Part shown: one piece after another, positions 36,401-50,900 of the stretch
Layout of the letters: the number at the start of each line of letters is the position of its first letter
Numbering within the stretch: the stretch's first letter is position 1
Assembly: GCA_016617855.1 (NCBI GenBank)
Contig: JAECUM010004379.1
Span: forward strand, 1 to 64,000
DNA: 64,000 nt
Source: Megalonaias nervosa
Taxonomy: Eukaryota > Mollusca > Bivalvia > Unionida > Unionidae
Direction: 5' to 3'
Notes under the pieces: generated by a model
What the model saw: the letters and a program-made list of their open reading frames with translations, nothing else
What the model was told of the DNA's origin: nothing
Databases searched by the model: none
Made by a program: the position numbers and the translations under genes

Positions 36401-39400
36401 TCTCTTGGTCTTTCTGACTCTGAAATCAGTCATTGTAAATATCAGCACATTTTCCCACCACTCTGCAGCTAGTCAAAGTCTTTGAACTTGCCTCCAAGCT
36501 ATTGTGTCATGTTCTTTTGATGTACTCTTATAATGACAACATGCACATCTGGGTGTCTTTAAGCCACTGAATTCTGTCATTGTAAATATCAGCACAGCTA
36601 AAATGATTAGTTGATCAACATGTTTCTCACTGAGCAGGTGGCTGAAGAAGAGTGGCAGATCTTTGAATTTGTCACCCATCTATTGCTTGCATATGGAGGA
36701 CTCCTGCATAAGTGATTTTCTGCATACCAGATGAAAGATTTATGTCCAAATACATGATTAAGCTTTTCCAAGACGTCTGGTCAAGGTAACCGACTGAAAG
36801 GAGGATAATGGTTTCTGCATAGTATGTGACTTTAGTTATCCATCATCTAAAGTTATCCCACTTTGTTGATAGTTTGCATGTAGGGTAAGGAAGAAACTCT
36901 TTTGATTTGGGGTCAAATGGCAAAGGTCAAGGTTGCCATGAGTAAAAGATGAAAAATGGTTTCAGCACTATAAAATTAGTTCTACATTATGTTCATGTAC
37001 CAAACTTTGCATTTGGCTTGAACATGAGGTAAGGAGGAACTCTACCCATTTTGGCATTCAAATGTCAAATTCATGGACACTGGCTAAAAAAGGAAAAAAA
37101 AATTCTGCAAAATAACCTGAGCTTAATCATCTTCTGTTAACAAACATTGTGGATACTTTGCACTTTTAGTAAGGAAGAGTTCTGTTGCTCTTGGGGTCAA
37201 AGCAATGACTGAAAGAAAGAAGAAAAGTGGTTTTTGCACCCAGTCCTGGAGCAAGTTTTAAGGAGGTTTGCATTTGGAGTTAAGCCTATGTATTTTGGGG
37301 TTGACAGGTGTGGGGTCAATATCACCATATACTTAAAAAGAAAAATATGTATCTTGCATGGTAACTTGTTCTACACCATGTACATTGACCAGAGTTTGCG
37401 GAGGGCTAGCACTTAAGGTGTTAAAGAGGTCCGTTGATTTGGGGATCAAAAGTCAAGGCCATTGTGGGGAAAATGGATTTTGCTGAACAATATTTGTTCT
37501 AAAATGAGTTTCTTGATCAAACTTTGTTGATGTCTTGCATTTAGAGTGGTAAGGAAACCTATAGATTCTGGCTGAAAAGTTCTGAGATCATGGTCCATTC
37601 AAGTCTAATAATAATCATAATCACTCTAATCAGTCAGGCTTTAGATGGAAACATTCATGTGAGACTGCCTTGATCTCCCTAACTGATAAATGGCTTCAGG
37701 TAGAATAATAGGATCTGTATTTGTAGATTTCAGGAAAGCTTTTGACTTGGTGGATCATGATATCATTTTGAAGAAACTGAAAATCTACCAATGTGGTGAA
37801 AGTGCAGTTAGATGGTTTACTTCATACTTAAGTGAGAAAACACAACATGTTTATATAATTTTTGTCTGAACCTGGGACAGTTGGATATGGAGTACCACAA
37901 GGCTCAATTCTAGGTCCATTACTATTTATTTTATTTATTAATGACCTACCACTTTTCCTAAGGGACTCAATATCATCTACAGATCTCAATGCAGATGACA
38001 CAACATTGTCAGACATCCAAAACACAAAGCATGAACTCAAAATTTCTTTACAGAATGCCCTAAACAAACTGGACAACTGGTGCACATGCAATGGCATGGT
38101 GGTAAATACTGGTAAAACTAAAATATTACTTATCTCAACACAGCAGAAAAGGACAAATCTTGATAGTGATGAACTATGTCTGACATGGAAGGATAAAAAT
38201 TTGCAATTGGTCTATCATGATAGACTACTTGGTGTTTTGGTAGATAATAACCTATCATACACTGAACATATCAAAACTAGTCAGTAAAAAAGTAATTCAA
38301 GTTTATGGCTTCTCAGTAGGATAAGACATTTTCTCCCAGAAAGGCACAGAAAACTATTTTATAACAGTTACATGCAACCCAATTTAGACTACTGTAATAC
38401 AGCATGGGGTAATTCAAATGATAAAAACAGCAAAGATGGCACATCTTCAAAAAAGAGCATTTGGGCTAATATCAGTCTAGAAAGAAACAAGGAAAATTTA
38501 GCTGGTAAGTTAAAAATATTACCTATTAAAGACCAAATCCATTTGAGAAAAGCCAAATTAATGTACAGGATATTCAATAATAGTGCTCTTGAATATTTAC
38601 AATCACTATTCTAGTATAGGCTACCTGGTAATACTCCCCACCTGCGATCCATGTCTACCAAACATAAAATTCCCAAACCAAATAAGGAATTATTTTAAAA
38701 AAGTTTCCAGTACTCTGGAACTTTGCTCTGGAATAGTATTCCATTTGAGATTAGAAATGTCCACTCTATTTCCTTCTTCCAAACCCAATATATCCAGTGG
38801 CTTCAGAGATGCAGCTAAAATAAATAAATTCCTATGTATGAGGACCTCAAGGTAGATTAGTTCTTAGCTAATTGTGTTACCCTCTTTAAATAAAGTTATT
38901 ATTATTATTATTATTATTATTAATGAATTGTCCAACAAAATAATTGTAGGTTTTTTGATGGCCTAATCAACCTGAATACAGTAAAAACTGTCATGAGCGA
39001 CCTCTGCTATGAGCAACCACCTGTCATTTCTGACCATAATCGTAATGCACGGAGCGATTTTATTATATAAACACTCTGTTATGAGCAACCACCTGCTGAA
39101 CGTGACCAGCGACCACGATTTCTTGGCAAAATATGCATTTCGACACTGCTATGAATGACCGCATCGCAAAAACGAGGACTAACTCCACCGACCTTTATTT
39201 AATCCCTGTAAGAATGACCGCTCATACCGTTCTAAATTTTAATTTTTAAAAAACAAAATAGGCTGGCTACCAATGTCTGAATTATTTTAGGTGTGCTTTT
39301 AGTGTTTTATAGCTTATGTCATACACCAGACCAAAGTGTATGTAGATTATTTCCTAGTCTAGTTCCCTGGTTCGTATGTGTAACAGGATTTAACCTGAAT

Positions 39401-39469
39401 GGATGCAAGGACTAAATGACAACACAACACATTGTGATGGACGATGGAGTTTATGAAATGAATTGATAA

Positions 39470-39522
<53 letters not shown>

Positions 39523-41832
39523 TCTTTCACACTCCAAACACACGACTCATTCGATTACACAACACAAACATTCACCAGTGAAAAAACAAACAAATGTGAT
39601 TCATATATTCACATATGAAGGTAAGATTAATATAATCTCACGAGATGAAAGCGAGATTCACATAATCTCATGTAATGTAAACAATGAAAGCGATGAAAGC
39701 GAGATTCACATAATCTCATGTAATGTAACCAATGAAAGTGATGAAAGTGAGATTCACATAATCTCATGTAATGCAAACAACAATATTGTACTCAATTGAA
39801 ACCACAATCAATTGAAACACACATGACTCGTAACTCAGTCATTTGTTCAACCGATACAATCATAATCACATGTGACTCAAATATTTGTAAAACTTGCTAA
39901 TGAAACATCTTGACCTGGTTTACATGTCCAATTGACAAATCACACATTTCTCCTGGATCCTTGGGTTGGTCCAAACTTGTATTGACCCCACGCTCCCCTT
40001 CATGGATCCACCATGTGCACAAGTTTACAAATCTTGTACTTCTGTTGTACACCCGCACACATATGCACAGCTACACGGCTACACAGCTACATACAGCTAC
40101 ACACAGACACAGCTGCACATCTACACAGCTACCCAGCTGCACATCTACACAACTACCCAACTGCACAGCCCTATGGCTGTAGAACGAATGGAGAATGTAC
40201 ACTCCTCGACAAGATCCAAAAGACCAGTGTGTCAGTTAGATAAAAACCTAGTCTTAAATCTTCAGGGGAATGAGCATTAGTGAGGGTAATATACCCGTGC
40301 ATACCGTGCTTTTAGTGTCTCTCGCCGCAAGCGAACTACGATGGAATACATGTTAGTTCAGTCACTTAACTAAAAAAAACCCAATTATCCACCCTAGGTA
40401 ACATTGTACGCATGTATGACGAACATAATCAAATTATTCTAAGGCGAAACCAAGTTATTTCTTGCCTTATTCTGTGACAGTATGCTCCCTGCATTGTTCT
40501 CCGCTATTCATATAGGGGTGAACAACTTAGGGAGCATACAAAGCAGGGAACCAGACTAATTATTCCCACACTTAGCCTGCTTCCCGGCCTTAAACGCAGG
40601 ACTCGACATCCATGTGAACGACCGTATTGCGAGAACAGACGGACACCACTGACCTATATGTAATCAATTGTTACAATGACCGCTTGATTAGTAACGATTG
40701 TTCTGATCAAAAGCAAGCATAAAAGGAATATTAAAAAAAAAAGGATTGTTGCCACCGGTGATAGATGCTACAGTCCGTAAACCAGGCTAATGTACATGTC
40801 ACGAATTGACGTTGTGGAGCCAAAGTTGACGTAGTGGTTGCGTGTAATGTTTGTCTTTTAGAGCTAGTCCGTATTGCCGGGGGTGAATAAGGTCATTGTC
40901 TAATAAACCAGCAAGAGAGAATCGTTTGTGGGATTCGATTGATAGTGTTCAAGACTTGTGATGTTTGTTGTTTTTCCCCCTGATGTTAAGTGATTACATC
41001 CCAATCACAAAGCTGTCATCTATTCAAGTTGGTGCGACCGGGTTATACACTTAGCTGATAGAGTTAATCCTAGTATGTCATCTTTGAACGAAGCCGTTGA
41101 CTTTTGTCTCTGAGTAAATGGTTCTGTTTCTGGATGAGATAATTGTTTCTTTTTATTTCATTAATTTTTAGATATACAATGCACATGTATAGATTTTTCA
41201 TATTTTCCCACAGCCCAGTCAAAACTGTCTTTACGTTCGATATTACAACTGAGCACTAATAATTTTAACACCTAGAACTTTAACAGCAATGGACGAACCT
41301 CCAACTAAAAAGAGACAAATTTTAAGGCTAGAGAAAATAATTATTGTAACTGAAAGAAGTGAAAAAGAGCAGACCACTCGCAAAAAAAAGTGGTTTAAAT
41401 GTTGGTAAAACAAATTTAGGTTGTTATAAAGGAGAAGGAGTAATTCAGAAGCGACTTCAAATGCTAAAATATGTGATCTTCAAATATAAATGTGATTTCA
41501 TGTTTAATGACAGAAGTATATCTTTATTGCTATATAATTTTGTTTTTAGATGAATGCATACAATATTTTAGCAAGAAATATTAATAAAGAATCGAATATA
41601 TGTACAGTGATTGTGGTTATTTTTCTTGAAATTATTCTGAAACTGTACCTTGGAAACTGGTCTTTTTGTACAAGCCTGCTATGAGAGACCACCTGTCTTA
41701 AGAGACCGCTTTTTGTTGGCAGAAGGGGCGGTCATTCATAACAGGTTTTACTGTACTTTAAATTCTGGAGAATTTAAGTACACCGTATATACATGTTTTA
41801 TAAATGTGTGAACTCAAGGTTCTATGCACTTA

Positions 41833-41882
<50 letters not shown>

Positions 41883-44800
41883 CTTATTTTTAGTATTCTG
41901 TATCACAATACAACAATTTGGAAAGGTTTTATTTTCATTTTGCCAAACAAAATTTTCAAACATTAAAAAAGTGATGAAAAATGATACAGGTGGAATAGGA
42001 ATAAGTTCATTATATAAATAGTCTTGCTACTCATTAGTGAATATGACAAGCTACTGAATGGTGAATAGGATAAGCCACATAGGACAAGCTGCTGAATAGT
42101 GAATAGGACAAGCTGCTAAGTAGTGAATAGGACAAGCTACTGAATAGTGAATAGGACAAGCTACTGAATAGTGAATAGGACAAGTTACTGAATAGTGAAT
42201 AGGACAAGCTACTGAATAGTGAATAGGACAAGCTACTGAATAGTGAATAGGACAAGCTACTGAATAGTGAATAGGACAAGCTGCAAAGTATAGGACAAGC
42301 TACTGAATAGTGAATATGACAAGCTACTGAATGGTGAATAGGATAAGCCACATAGGACAAGCTGCAAAGTATAGGACAAGCTGCTGAATAGTGAATAGGA
42401 CAAGCTACTGAATAGTGAATAGACTTGCCTATCTCCCCAAAAATTGCTGGGTGGAATTTATCTATACATGGTATTTTACTTGTCTGTAATAATCGTGTTA
42501 GAAGCATATTGTTTAGGGCTTTCTTCAGTGGGGTGCTTCGAATTGGCTGTCATAAGTCAGATGTAAAACAATTTCAATTACAAATATTTCTTTCTTCTGA
42601 ACTTCTGGTATATTAGCAGGAAGACATAATACATGTAACATATTTCAGGTTGTGAGTTCTGAGTGACTGTCTGGTGGAGGGGAATTGGTGAAGGGAGGGT
42701 TTTCTGTGTTCTAATACTACACAGCCTAATTGTGAACATTGGATGGTTGCTGTAATTCACATATAACTGCATATTTATGTTATACTTTGCTTAGTATGTG
42801 GGCAGATGGAATACATCAGCACATTCTCTATAAATCCATGTTTGGAAATTGTTTCAGGGAACATCTTGTCTTCACTGAATTTTAGGGTTTTATTAATGCA
42901 CTTATGTGCTTATAAATGGACTAAAATCTTATGAGAACTGTCAGTCACATAACAGGTTCCAATGTTTATTTTATTTGGAAACTATGGTACTTGTTAGTTC
43001 CTTTGGATGTTATATAACTAATATTGGTGTAGGAGTAGTTGGTTTTCAATTGAAATTTGCCGAACCATTTGCCATATATTCATATTGTACACAATTTTAG
43101 TTGCAACAAAATTTCAGTAAGGTATGCCTATATCATTATTCTTTAATGGCTCATATTTTAATAACAACAAGTTCATCATTCATTAATTTAAAAGTTTTTA
43201 GAGAATTTCTATTTTGTTACACATCTAAGAAATATGTTTAATTTTTTTTTCTTCAGATTTTATCTTGAATAAAACTGATATTTTGAGGAGTTGTCAGGGC
43301 ATCAACAATAAGTGTTTCCTCCAATCTGTTCGCCATGTCACTTTCATCAATACACGTAAGTAGATTAATTTCTAGCTTTGCTGATTATGAAATTTGTGTG
43401 TTAATTTAAAATCAAAGTACGGAAGTATTATATGTGTTGAGTAACAGTTGTACATAAAGGAGCAGTCAATATAAGTAATAACATTTCAGTCCCTGTGATT
43501 TTAATATCTCGTTTGCAGAGTCATTATTGATGGAAAAGCTCAGTGTAGATGTTTCATGTGGAAAACTTTGCCAAGTACATGTATTGATATATAAACAAAG
43601 TAGCTATTTTCATCAGTTTCTTTGTCAGCTAAGGAAAAACACTGCATATTCCAAGGGTATTGGATGTCCTGCCTGGAATGCCTGTTAACAAAATTATTTA
43701 AGATTGGTCAGGTATTAAAAGGGAAAATTTAAGAAGTATCTGAATTATTGCCAGACATGGAAATCATCTGCATATACCTGATAAGTACTTAAACTGGAAA
43801 TATGTCGAGGTGTCATGTCAAAAGCTAGTTCTCTTGGTGTTACCCTTTGCATATTTTAATCTTTGAAAATCATTTGCAGTTTTATAGAAGATGCTTGTGA
43901 AGAAATGATGTGTCTGCTATAAGAGAATGTCACGTTTCTGTGCATGTGGTGATTGCCAAAGAAAGAAATGATCTTTACAAGTGGTTCTTAGTTTAATATA
44001 ACCACACACATTTTGGAGGTATAGAAGTAAAGCAAGATCTGGAAATCATTCACTACGGACTATAAGTGCTATAAAAAGGGAGATAACAAATTATAGTTAA
44101 TATTACAATAAGTTAAGATTGAAGTAAATATTTGTATACATAGTGTCAGATTATTAAAGGATGTTGTCTTTCTGTGATCAGAGGGAACTTGCATCTCATT
44201 GGTGTCTAGAAACTGTTTTTTGGATGTATATTTTGAAGATTCAGATTTGCAGGGATCCACCTTTCTGAATTTTATTTTCATTAGTATCCTTACAGAAAAA
44301 TAAAATGATGAATTCAGAGGTTTTATTTAATGCATTGTGTGTTCTTTTCAGAAACAAGTGGTAATATATGGAAGTCAGTGATAGGTGTAAGTAATGTAGG
44401 GAAAAAAAGGGGTCGTGCAAGAGGTTCCAGGCGCTTTGTAGATCTGAACAGGAATAGAAAGTTGGGAGAAGGTCAGTATTTGTCTGAACCACTGTATTCA
44501 GTGGTGGAAAACATTTCAGAAAGCTTGGTTACACACTTGACAATCAGGCTGCCAAATCTGGTTGCCTAAAATAATCATCTGTTTGTCTATTTACTGTAGA
44601 TACTCACTTATATGTTGAGTCAAACTGCGTACTTCAAAGATCCTGATCTGTTTTAGCATAATGTGCCTGCAGATCATGGTCTGTGTTATTTGTTTTTCTG
44701 ATTACTCTTAATAAACTGCACAGAGCCACAGACCCAGATCTGCTAGCGCATTATTCCTTCTAGAATGATTTCAGCTTTTTAAAAGGATCAGATGTTAACC

Positions 44801-47800
44801 AGTCAGAAAATAGGTCAGCCTGGACTTTTTAAGAACTTGTGTCCTAGTCAGATCACCTGATGTTGACATAGATTTAATAGTATTACTGAACCTTGAAATC
44901 CGTGAATGTTTTTTAAACACTATTCAAGAATGGCTCATCTTATAGTGCAAACTTACGATCCTTAAGAAATTTCATATTTAAAATGTTATAAACTAAATAA
45001 CCCTTACTAACTGTTTTCATCAATGATAATACACATTTTATAGATATTTTATAGATATATATAAAACTATGTCAAAAGGGTGACCAAAAAATGCAGCATT
45101 GCAACCAGATTTTCAAAGTGTATGTATGTACATAAATTTGTATGTATGTATGTATTGTTATGCATATCTGTTATGTCTTTTACTTTTGGTGCATCACTGT
45201 AGGTTGCATATGAGCTGTAAATAGGTGTTTACAAATTTTAAAATGAATCATAATAATGAACCAGTGCACATGTTTGTGATGAATTCCCATTAATGGTTAA
45301 ATCAGGTGTGTTCCATTGCAACGTAAGGTAATGTGTTGTGAAGATTGAGTTGGAAAATATTGTGATGTAGAGCCGTAAGGGTGTTTATAAGATGTTGACA
45401 ATTGATTAACTCCTCGTAAGGGTGTTTATAAGATGTAGACAATTGATTAACTCCTAGATTTTTATTTCCTTTGATCTTGTTTTAATATCAGTCTGCAGAT
45501 ATGTTTAATGTTACGTTTAGATATAATTTGGGAGTAAACATTTGTTTGGTTTATTCCTTGGAATTACAAAGTGCTCATTGACTCTGGACTAAAATTATTC
45601 TGGGATTATTGGGAATTTATTCAAAGAGTTCTTAAGAGTTCTTAACAATGTCATTTTGATATAGCAGGAATGTTTGTGCTTTGTTCCAATTTTTGAAAGT
45701 CACATATATTCTGTATCATTTGTTGTATTCAACTTTGGTACAGCTTGGCCACTGCACTGTCTCAGATTTTTTGTTACTTTTTATTTTTTTTACATGTAAT
45801 AATAACTATGGGTGAAAATGATAATTGTAATTTCCATGAATGACTACAGTTTGTAGATCTTGAATAAGAAATAAAGTTCTGTAAATGAAGACAAATATAT
45901 GTATGATGTTTGTGGATTGTTGGAAAATGCAGTTATAAAACATAGTATCCTATGGCAGGTATTTAATTAAAAGGAAGCATTCTTTTTAAATTCAGATTTA
46001 TTTCTCTTACATGATTTAAATTAAATTTCAAGTTCTTATGTGTCCCAATTTACCTATTTATTCTTCAGGTTTCACACATCCGACAGAAATGTTAATTTGA
46101 TAAAGTGCCGTTTTGTATTTTTGACTTTTCACTACTGTTGTATGACTCTTTTGATTCATAGGCCGAGAAGGGATGCAGTGGCCTGGTTTGAATGCCCCAA
46201 TTATATCTAGAAGGGAAGGAAGAGAAGGAAACAAAATGCAGGTGCTGCCACTGAATCCCCAAAAAGAGGAAGAACTGATCAAGTTACGAGAACAGTCCAT
46301 GAAAAAGCGGGCACGTAGTAAGATTCCCCCATTGCAGAGGGGCTGGACAGGAAATAAACTGCCAGGGACTAGTATTGGATGTCCCGATCCTGTTGAAGAC
46401 TGTAAGTTGTACTTCTGATTTGCTCTAAGATCTGTAATGTCGTCCATAGTAGTCTGACTCAAGCAGATGTTCAGTCATTCACAGCTTGTAATGATAAATC
46501 AGCCAATAACTTTAAGCCACATTAAAGGGGTCCCAAGTGGCTGAGTGGTCTGAAGCACTTACCATTCCAGATCACTGCCATCTCACCTCTATCTGCAGGG
46601 GTTTGAGTCTCAGGCTCGGCTAACATGTGTACTTGAGAAAGCTTGCCAGTAGCTTCTCGTGGGTCAGTGGTTTTTCCCGGGGTTTTCCAGGGTTCTTCCT
46701 CCACCAGTTATACTGGCTGCCATGTATAGCCTGTCTTGTGCTGAAAAATTTCATTGAACCCTACTACAACAGAAATCTTAGTTCTTGACTGCATAGCTTC
46801 ACCAACGTTTGTTGATGACTTAATTATTGGGTAAGAGTGAAGCTTGTTAATTTCAGTGACAACAGGTTAAAGGTCAAAGTTATTGACAAAAAGAAGAAAA
46901 TGTTTTTTCAAAATAATTTGACCAAAGTTTGTGGTGGGCTTGCATGTAAAATATGGAAGTGGACTGTTGAGTTAGGGGTCCATAAATAAAAATTTCAATG
47001 TTGTATTGAATCAAAGAAAAATGGTTTTGCAGAATAATGTTTCGTTTAGAGTAAGTTCCTTGACTGCACTTAGTGGAGTCAACCATATCTTACTAATTCC
47101 TACATAGGGGATTATTAAGTATGGGTCTGGTGAATAATGTACCATTCACTGAATTCTCATTTTTCTTTTTGTACTGTGTAACAATTCTCTTTATGAAATC
47201 AGGTTTGGTTAACTTGCTGTAGCCATACTGTATCCCCTTGGCAGTTCATAGTTTTCCACAGACAGGTATAATGTTTAATATGCTCTGTATTCACCTAATA
47301 AAATAGTGTTCCAGGTTGTCATTTCCTTTTTCAACTTACCTTAATGTGTAGTGCTTATCAAATATAATTATGTAAACCAACTCAAGACTATCAGTATATT
47401 CAGCATTTATTTCCTCGGCGATATGAAAAAATTTAGTACAGCTCGCAGGTAAAAAATCAGGTAATTTGGAAATACCGGAAACATTTTTTGATCCAACCTC
47501 AGAGGTTCTGTTGAATTTTGGTACTGATTGATTAAAAAAAGTTTTTTTAATGGCAATCATAACACCTTATTGCTATATCATATGCAGGAAATAGGAGCTA
47601 AGTACCTTTGCACATATACTGAATTCACTTACTGTCACCTGCCTTTTGAGAAAAGTTGGATGACATAATACATGCATTTATGTCTGTCTGACCTTTTGTC
47701 TATGCATGTGTAACACTTTTGTTTCTGGTCTATACATCAAACCTGTCAATGGCAGCCCCCTATGGGAAATGGCCAGATTGGCCTTGATTCACAGGTGACC

Positions 47801-47870
47801 TTTGTATGTGGTTTCACCTTTCCAACCTGGTTTTTGAACTAATGCCATGCACCTACTACCATTATAATTA

Positions 47871-47914
<44 letters not shown>

Positions 47915-50900
47915 TTATCAACAGATTTATTTTAGTGAATATTCAGCAGATTCATAGAATAAATGCACATGTTGCACACAAGATTACTCTATCCTGCTCA
48001 CTTTACCCTGTATTAAACCATCAACAACTCTTCACAAAATTTCAGTGATCTTAGTTTGTTTTGTGTGCTATGACAAAACACTGCTTTCACTAATGACTGA
48101 CAGTAAATATATGACTTTGAAACAGATGACTCTTTGACACTTTTTTCAGCCAACTTAATGTTTAATTTGGCTTAGAAACTGCTGTTTTCACTTCAGATAA
48201 TATCTGGATTAACCTTTTGCTCACCTTATTGAGATCAAAAGATAGTTGATATTAGAGGTCTGAATGTAAAAAATCCTAATGTGGTTATTGAACAACTGAA
48301 CAATAAAAAATATCACTTGTCCATACAGGTCAGTTATTTAAATATTAAGTTACCTTGGACTAATATCTTGAGTTAAATGACTTTGACTGGATTATGAAAA
48401 TTAAAAAATGTTTACATGTTGAATCCTGTGTTGTGCCTTGATCTAAATAATGCCTCTTTTGTGTTATGTTTCGGCTCGTTTAAAGTAACATAAAGAAAAG
48501 AGTGAAGACAACAAGCCTTGTAAATTTTAACAAAACTAATTTATTTCCCTAGAAAACATGGTGAAAAGGTAAAAATATGAAACAAGACTTACGATTTATG
48601 AAGAAGATCCTAAAATGTGTCCTAAAATTGTGAAAAACACAAGTCCTGTGAATAAACAGTTCTAAATTGAAGTCTGAATCTCAATTCCATTCCAAGATGG
48701 CGAATGATGACGTCAGACGAAGGCTTTACACAAGTGTCCAGAATTTTCACTGTGAATCACAATTTATATTGTCCTGTTCCAATTTAGAATTAATTTCAGC
48801 AAATGTCTTTGTCCAAAGCCAGTTGTGTAGTTCTCCAGGGAAAATAATAATTACTTAAAAGGTAGACGAAATACAGCTATCACCAATAACAAAACATATG
48901 TTGTTCTGCGAACGTACAAACGAACAACTCTTTCCAGTGCAAAAGAACACCTTCTTCTTAAGGTATTTAGAAACTCTATAAGATGTTACGATGTGACTCT
49001 CTAAGATGTTAAAATATGACTCTAGACTATTTCGCAGCTACCTGAGTATTTTAAAGCAAACTAATACGTCATTTCATGTACACGCATGAAGAAATCATGG
49101 AGATTTCGAAACATAGCCAATGTAGTATAGAATGTCAACAAGTATTATTAGCAATGACTGTGGTCACAACCAATCATTTACATAGCTATTTCCAACTGTT
49201 TACTTAATATGACAAAACAGTCATACAAAAAATCGTGCTTATGCGAGTCACATTTACGTTCTAAATAAACACGATGTTTCTAACAAAATATCAGACCCTG
49301 CGAACATAATCATCATCATAATAATAATTATATTTAATGATATAAAAATGAAATAAAATTGAAATAGAAAGATTTAGAAAGAATTCGAATTTTAACACAC
49401 ATGTAATTTAACTACAGAGTCGTAACACTTGCAACAAAAATTTAGTTTGCATACTTTTATTTGTGTCAACAAGTTTCTTTTATTTTATGTACATGTTACA
49501 GAATTCTAACATTGTGACATTTTATAGTTTACCTTGTTATATTTAACTTTGGCCATTTATTTGAGCACCTTTCCCAGTCTGGGATCTAAAATTAACATCC
49601 TGTGTTAATGCTAACTGTTATCATTATTTTATAATAATATTGGCAGTGGTTATTGCATTGATTTCTCTGGAACACCTATGGAAGTCTGATCCCAGTTATG
49701 GTACATACAGTGTGACCCCATTATGACAAAATTGTTGACCATTCTAGATACTGAACTGCATTATAAGCAACCAAGTCAGTTAACTGAAGAGAATAATGCA
49801 TCACCACCCCCACCCAAAAAGAATTAGGGGGATAGAAGTGGGCACAATACTATAAACTCATTGACACAGCTATCAGCTTGTTCCTGTTTAAACAAGAAAT
49901 CCTTAAAATAGTTATTACATATTTATTATTTATTTTTATGTATAGGAAATCTGCAACATTAGCATAAATAGTTGATTACATGTACTTATCGGTTGGATCT
50001 GTTTTTATCCATAACATTAATTCCATCAAAAATGTGCATAAAGAAGCATAATTTATATCATAAAAAACATTTGCTAGGCCCATTCAACTTCTGACATTTA
50101 ATTTCTTGCTCATACTTACATATAAACTTATGAAATGGGTATATTTTTCTCCCTCAACATTCATATTTGCTGGATTTGTGCAAAGAGTCTGATTTCTGGC
50201 TGACAATAAAGTGCATACGTCAGACATTGCAAGTTTAAAAAAATAAACCTGTATTTAGGCTTGAAAAGCACATGTACTTGGCTGAAAATTCACATGGAAG
50301 ATCAGAGGTATTGACCTCGTAATGCTCTTGTAATGAGACTTGAACAGGTTTATATATATAGTTAGTTCATCCATCAAGTCAATGAGGACCACTTTAGTCA
50401 TCCAGTGTTTTATCAGGAACAAATGGTTTATGATTGCGTAGGTGGCCGATGAGGCCAATGTGCGCTGTGAATGTTCTGTGGCATTGTGGACATGGGATGG
50501 TAGCAACGCTGAACGTTGGGTTACTGGCTCTGGATTTCTTGGCCTGCTTCCGTTGTTCTGCCGTGGTTGTCCTGTTGGCCTCACAAGCCAGTGAGCGATG
50601 GAAGAGTGCCACACAACCCTGTCCTGGGGAGTCTCCTCCTACGTGTCAAAGCTAATGCCAAAGTTCTTCAATGATGTCTTCAGGGTGTCCTTATAACATT
50701 TTCTCTGGCCTCCTTTGTTGCGTTTTCCTTGTTCAAGCTTGCCATAAGAGTTTTTTTGGAAGCCAGTGGTCTTGCATGCGAGCTACATGGTCTGCCCATT
50801 GCAACTGTGATTGCATCAAGATGGTGTAGATACTGGGAAGGCTTGCTTGGACAAGGACCTCAGTATCAGGGATCCTGTCTTGCCACTTGATGTTTAGGAG

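Larger units (their letters stand above)
38979..41753 (+). mobile_element. Pogo/Tigger-like DNA transposon, degenerate, TA target
   Basis: Terminal inverted repeats CAGTAAAAACTGTCATGAGC (left) and, as reverse complement of the right end, CAGTAAAACCTGTTATGAAT. About 20 of the first 24 positions match, and TA flanks both ends (38977-38978, 41754-41755). Near the right end, 41289-41560 encodes a frameshifted basic segment (MDEPPTKKRQI, then TERSEKEQTTRK, LNVGKT) resembling the N-terminal CENP-B-type helix-turn-helix of Tigger transposases. No DDE domain is visible, and the interior is filled with simple repeats. Subterminal TATGAGCAACCACCTGT-like motifs recur, and a related block at 40610-40700 suggests an internal duplication or nested second element. 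Confidence 0.75.

Noticed and set aside
37862..38287. A complete + strand protein-coding gene
   Set aside because: It is an RT fragment of a truncated LINE with stops and frameshifts on both sides and a non-standard ADD box.
39966..40280. Overlapping 76-104-codon open frames in three phases
   Set aside because: They come from ACAGCTACAC-type repeats, which are stop-free in several frames. No protein features.
42034..42507. 157-codon minus-strand open frame
   Set aside because: It is the translation of a 24-bp minisatellite. No start context, domain or splice support.
46058..46462. 134-codon minus-strand open frame
   Set aside because: It is the antisense shadow of MRPS5 exon 4.
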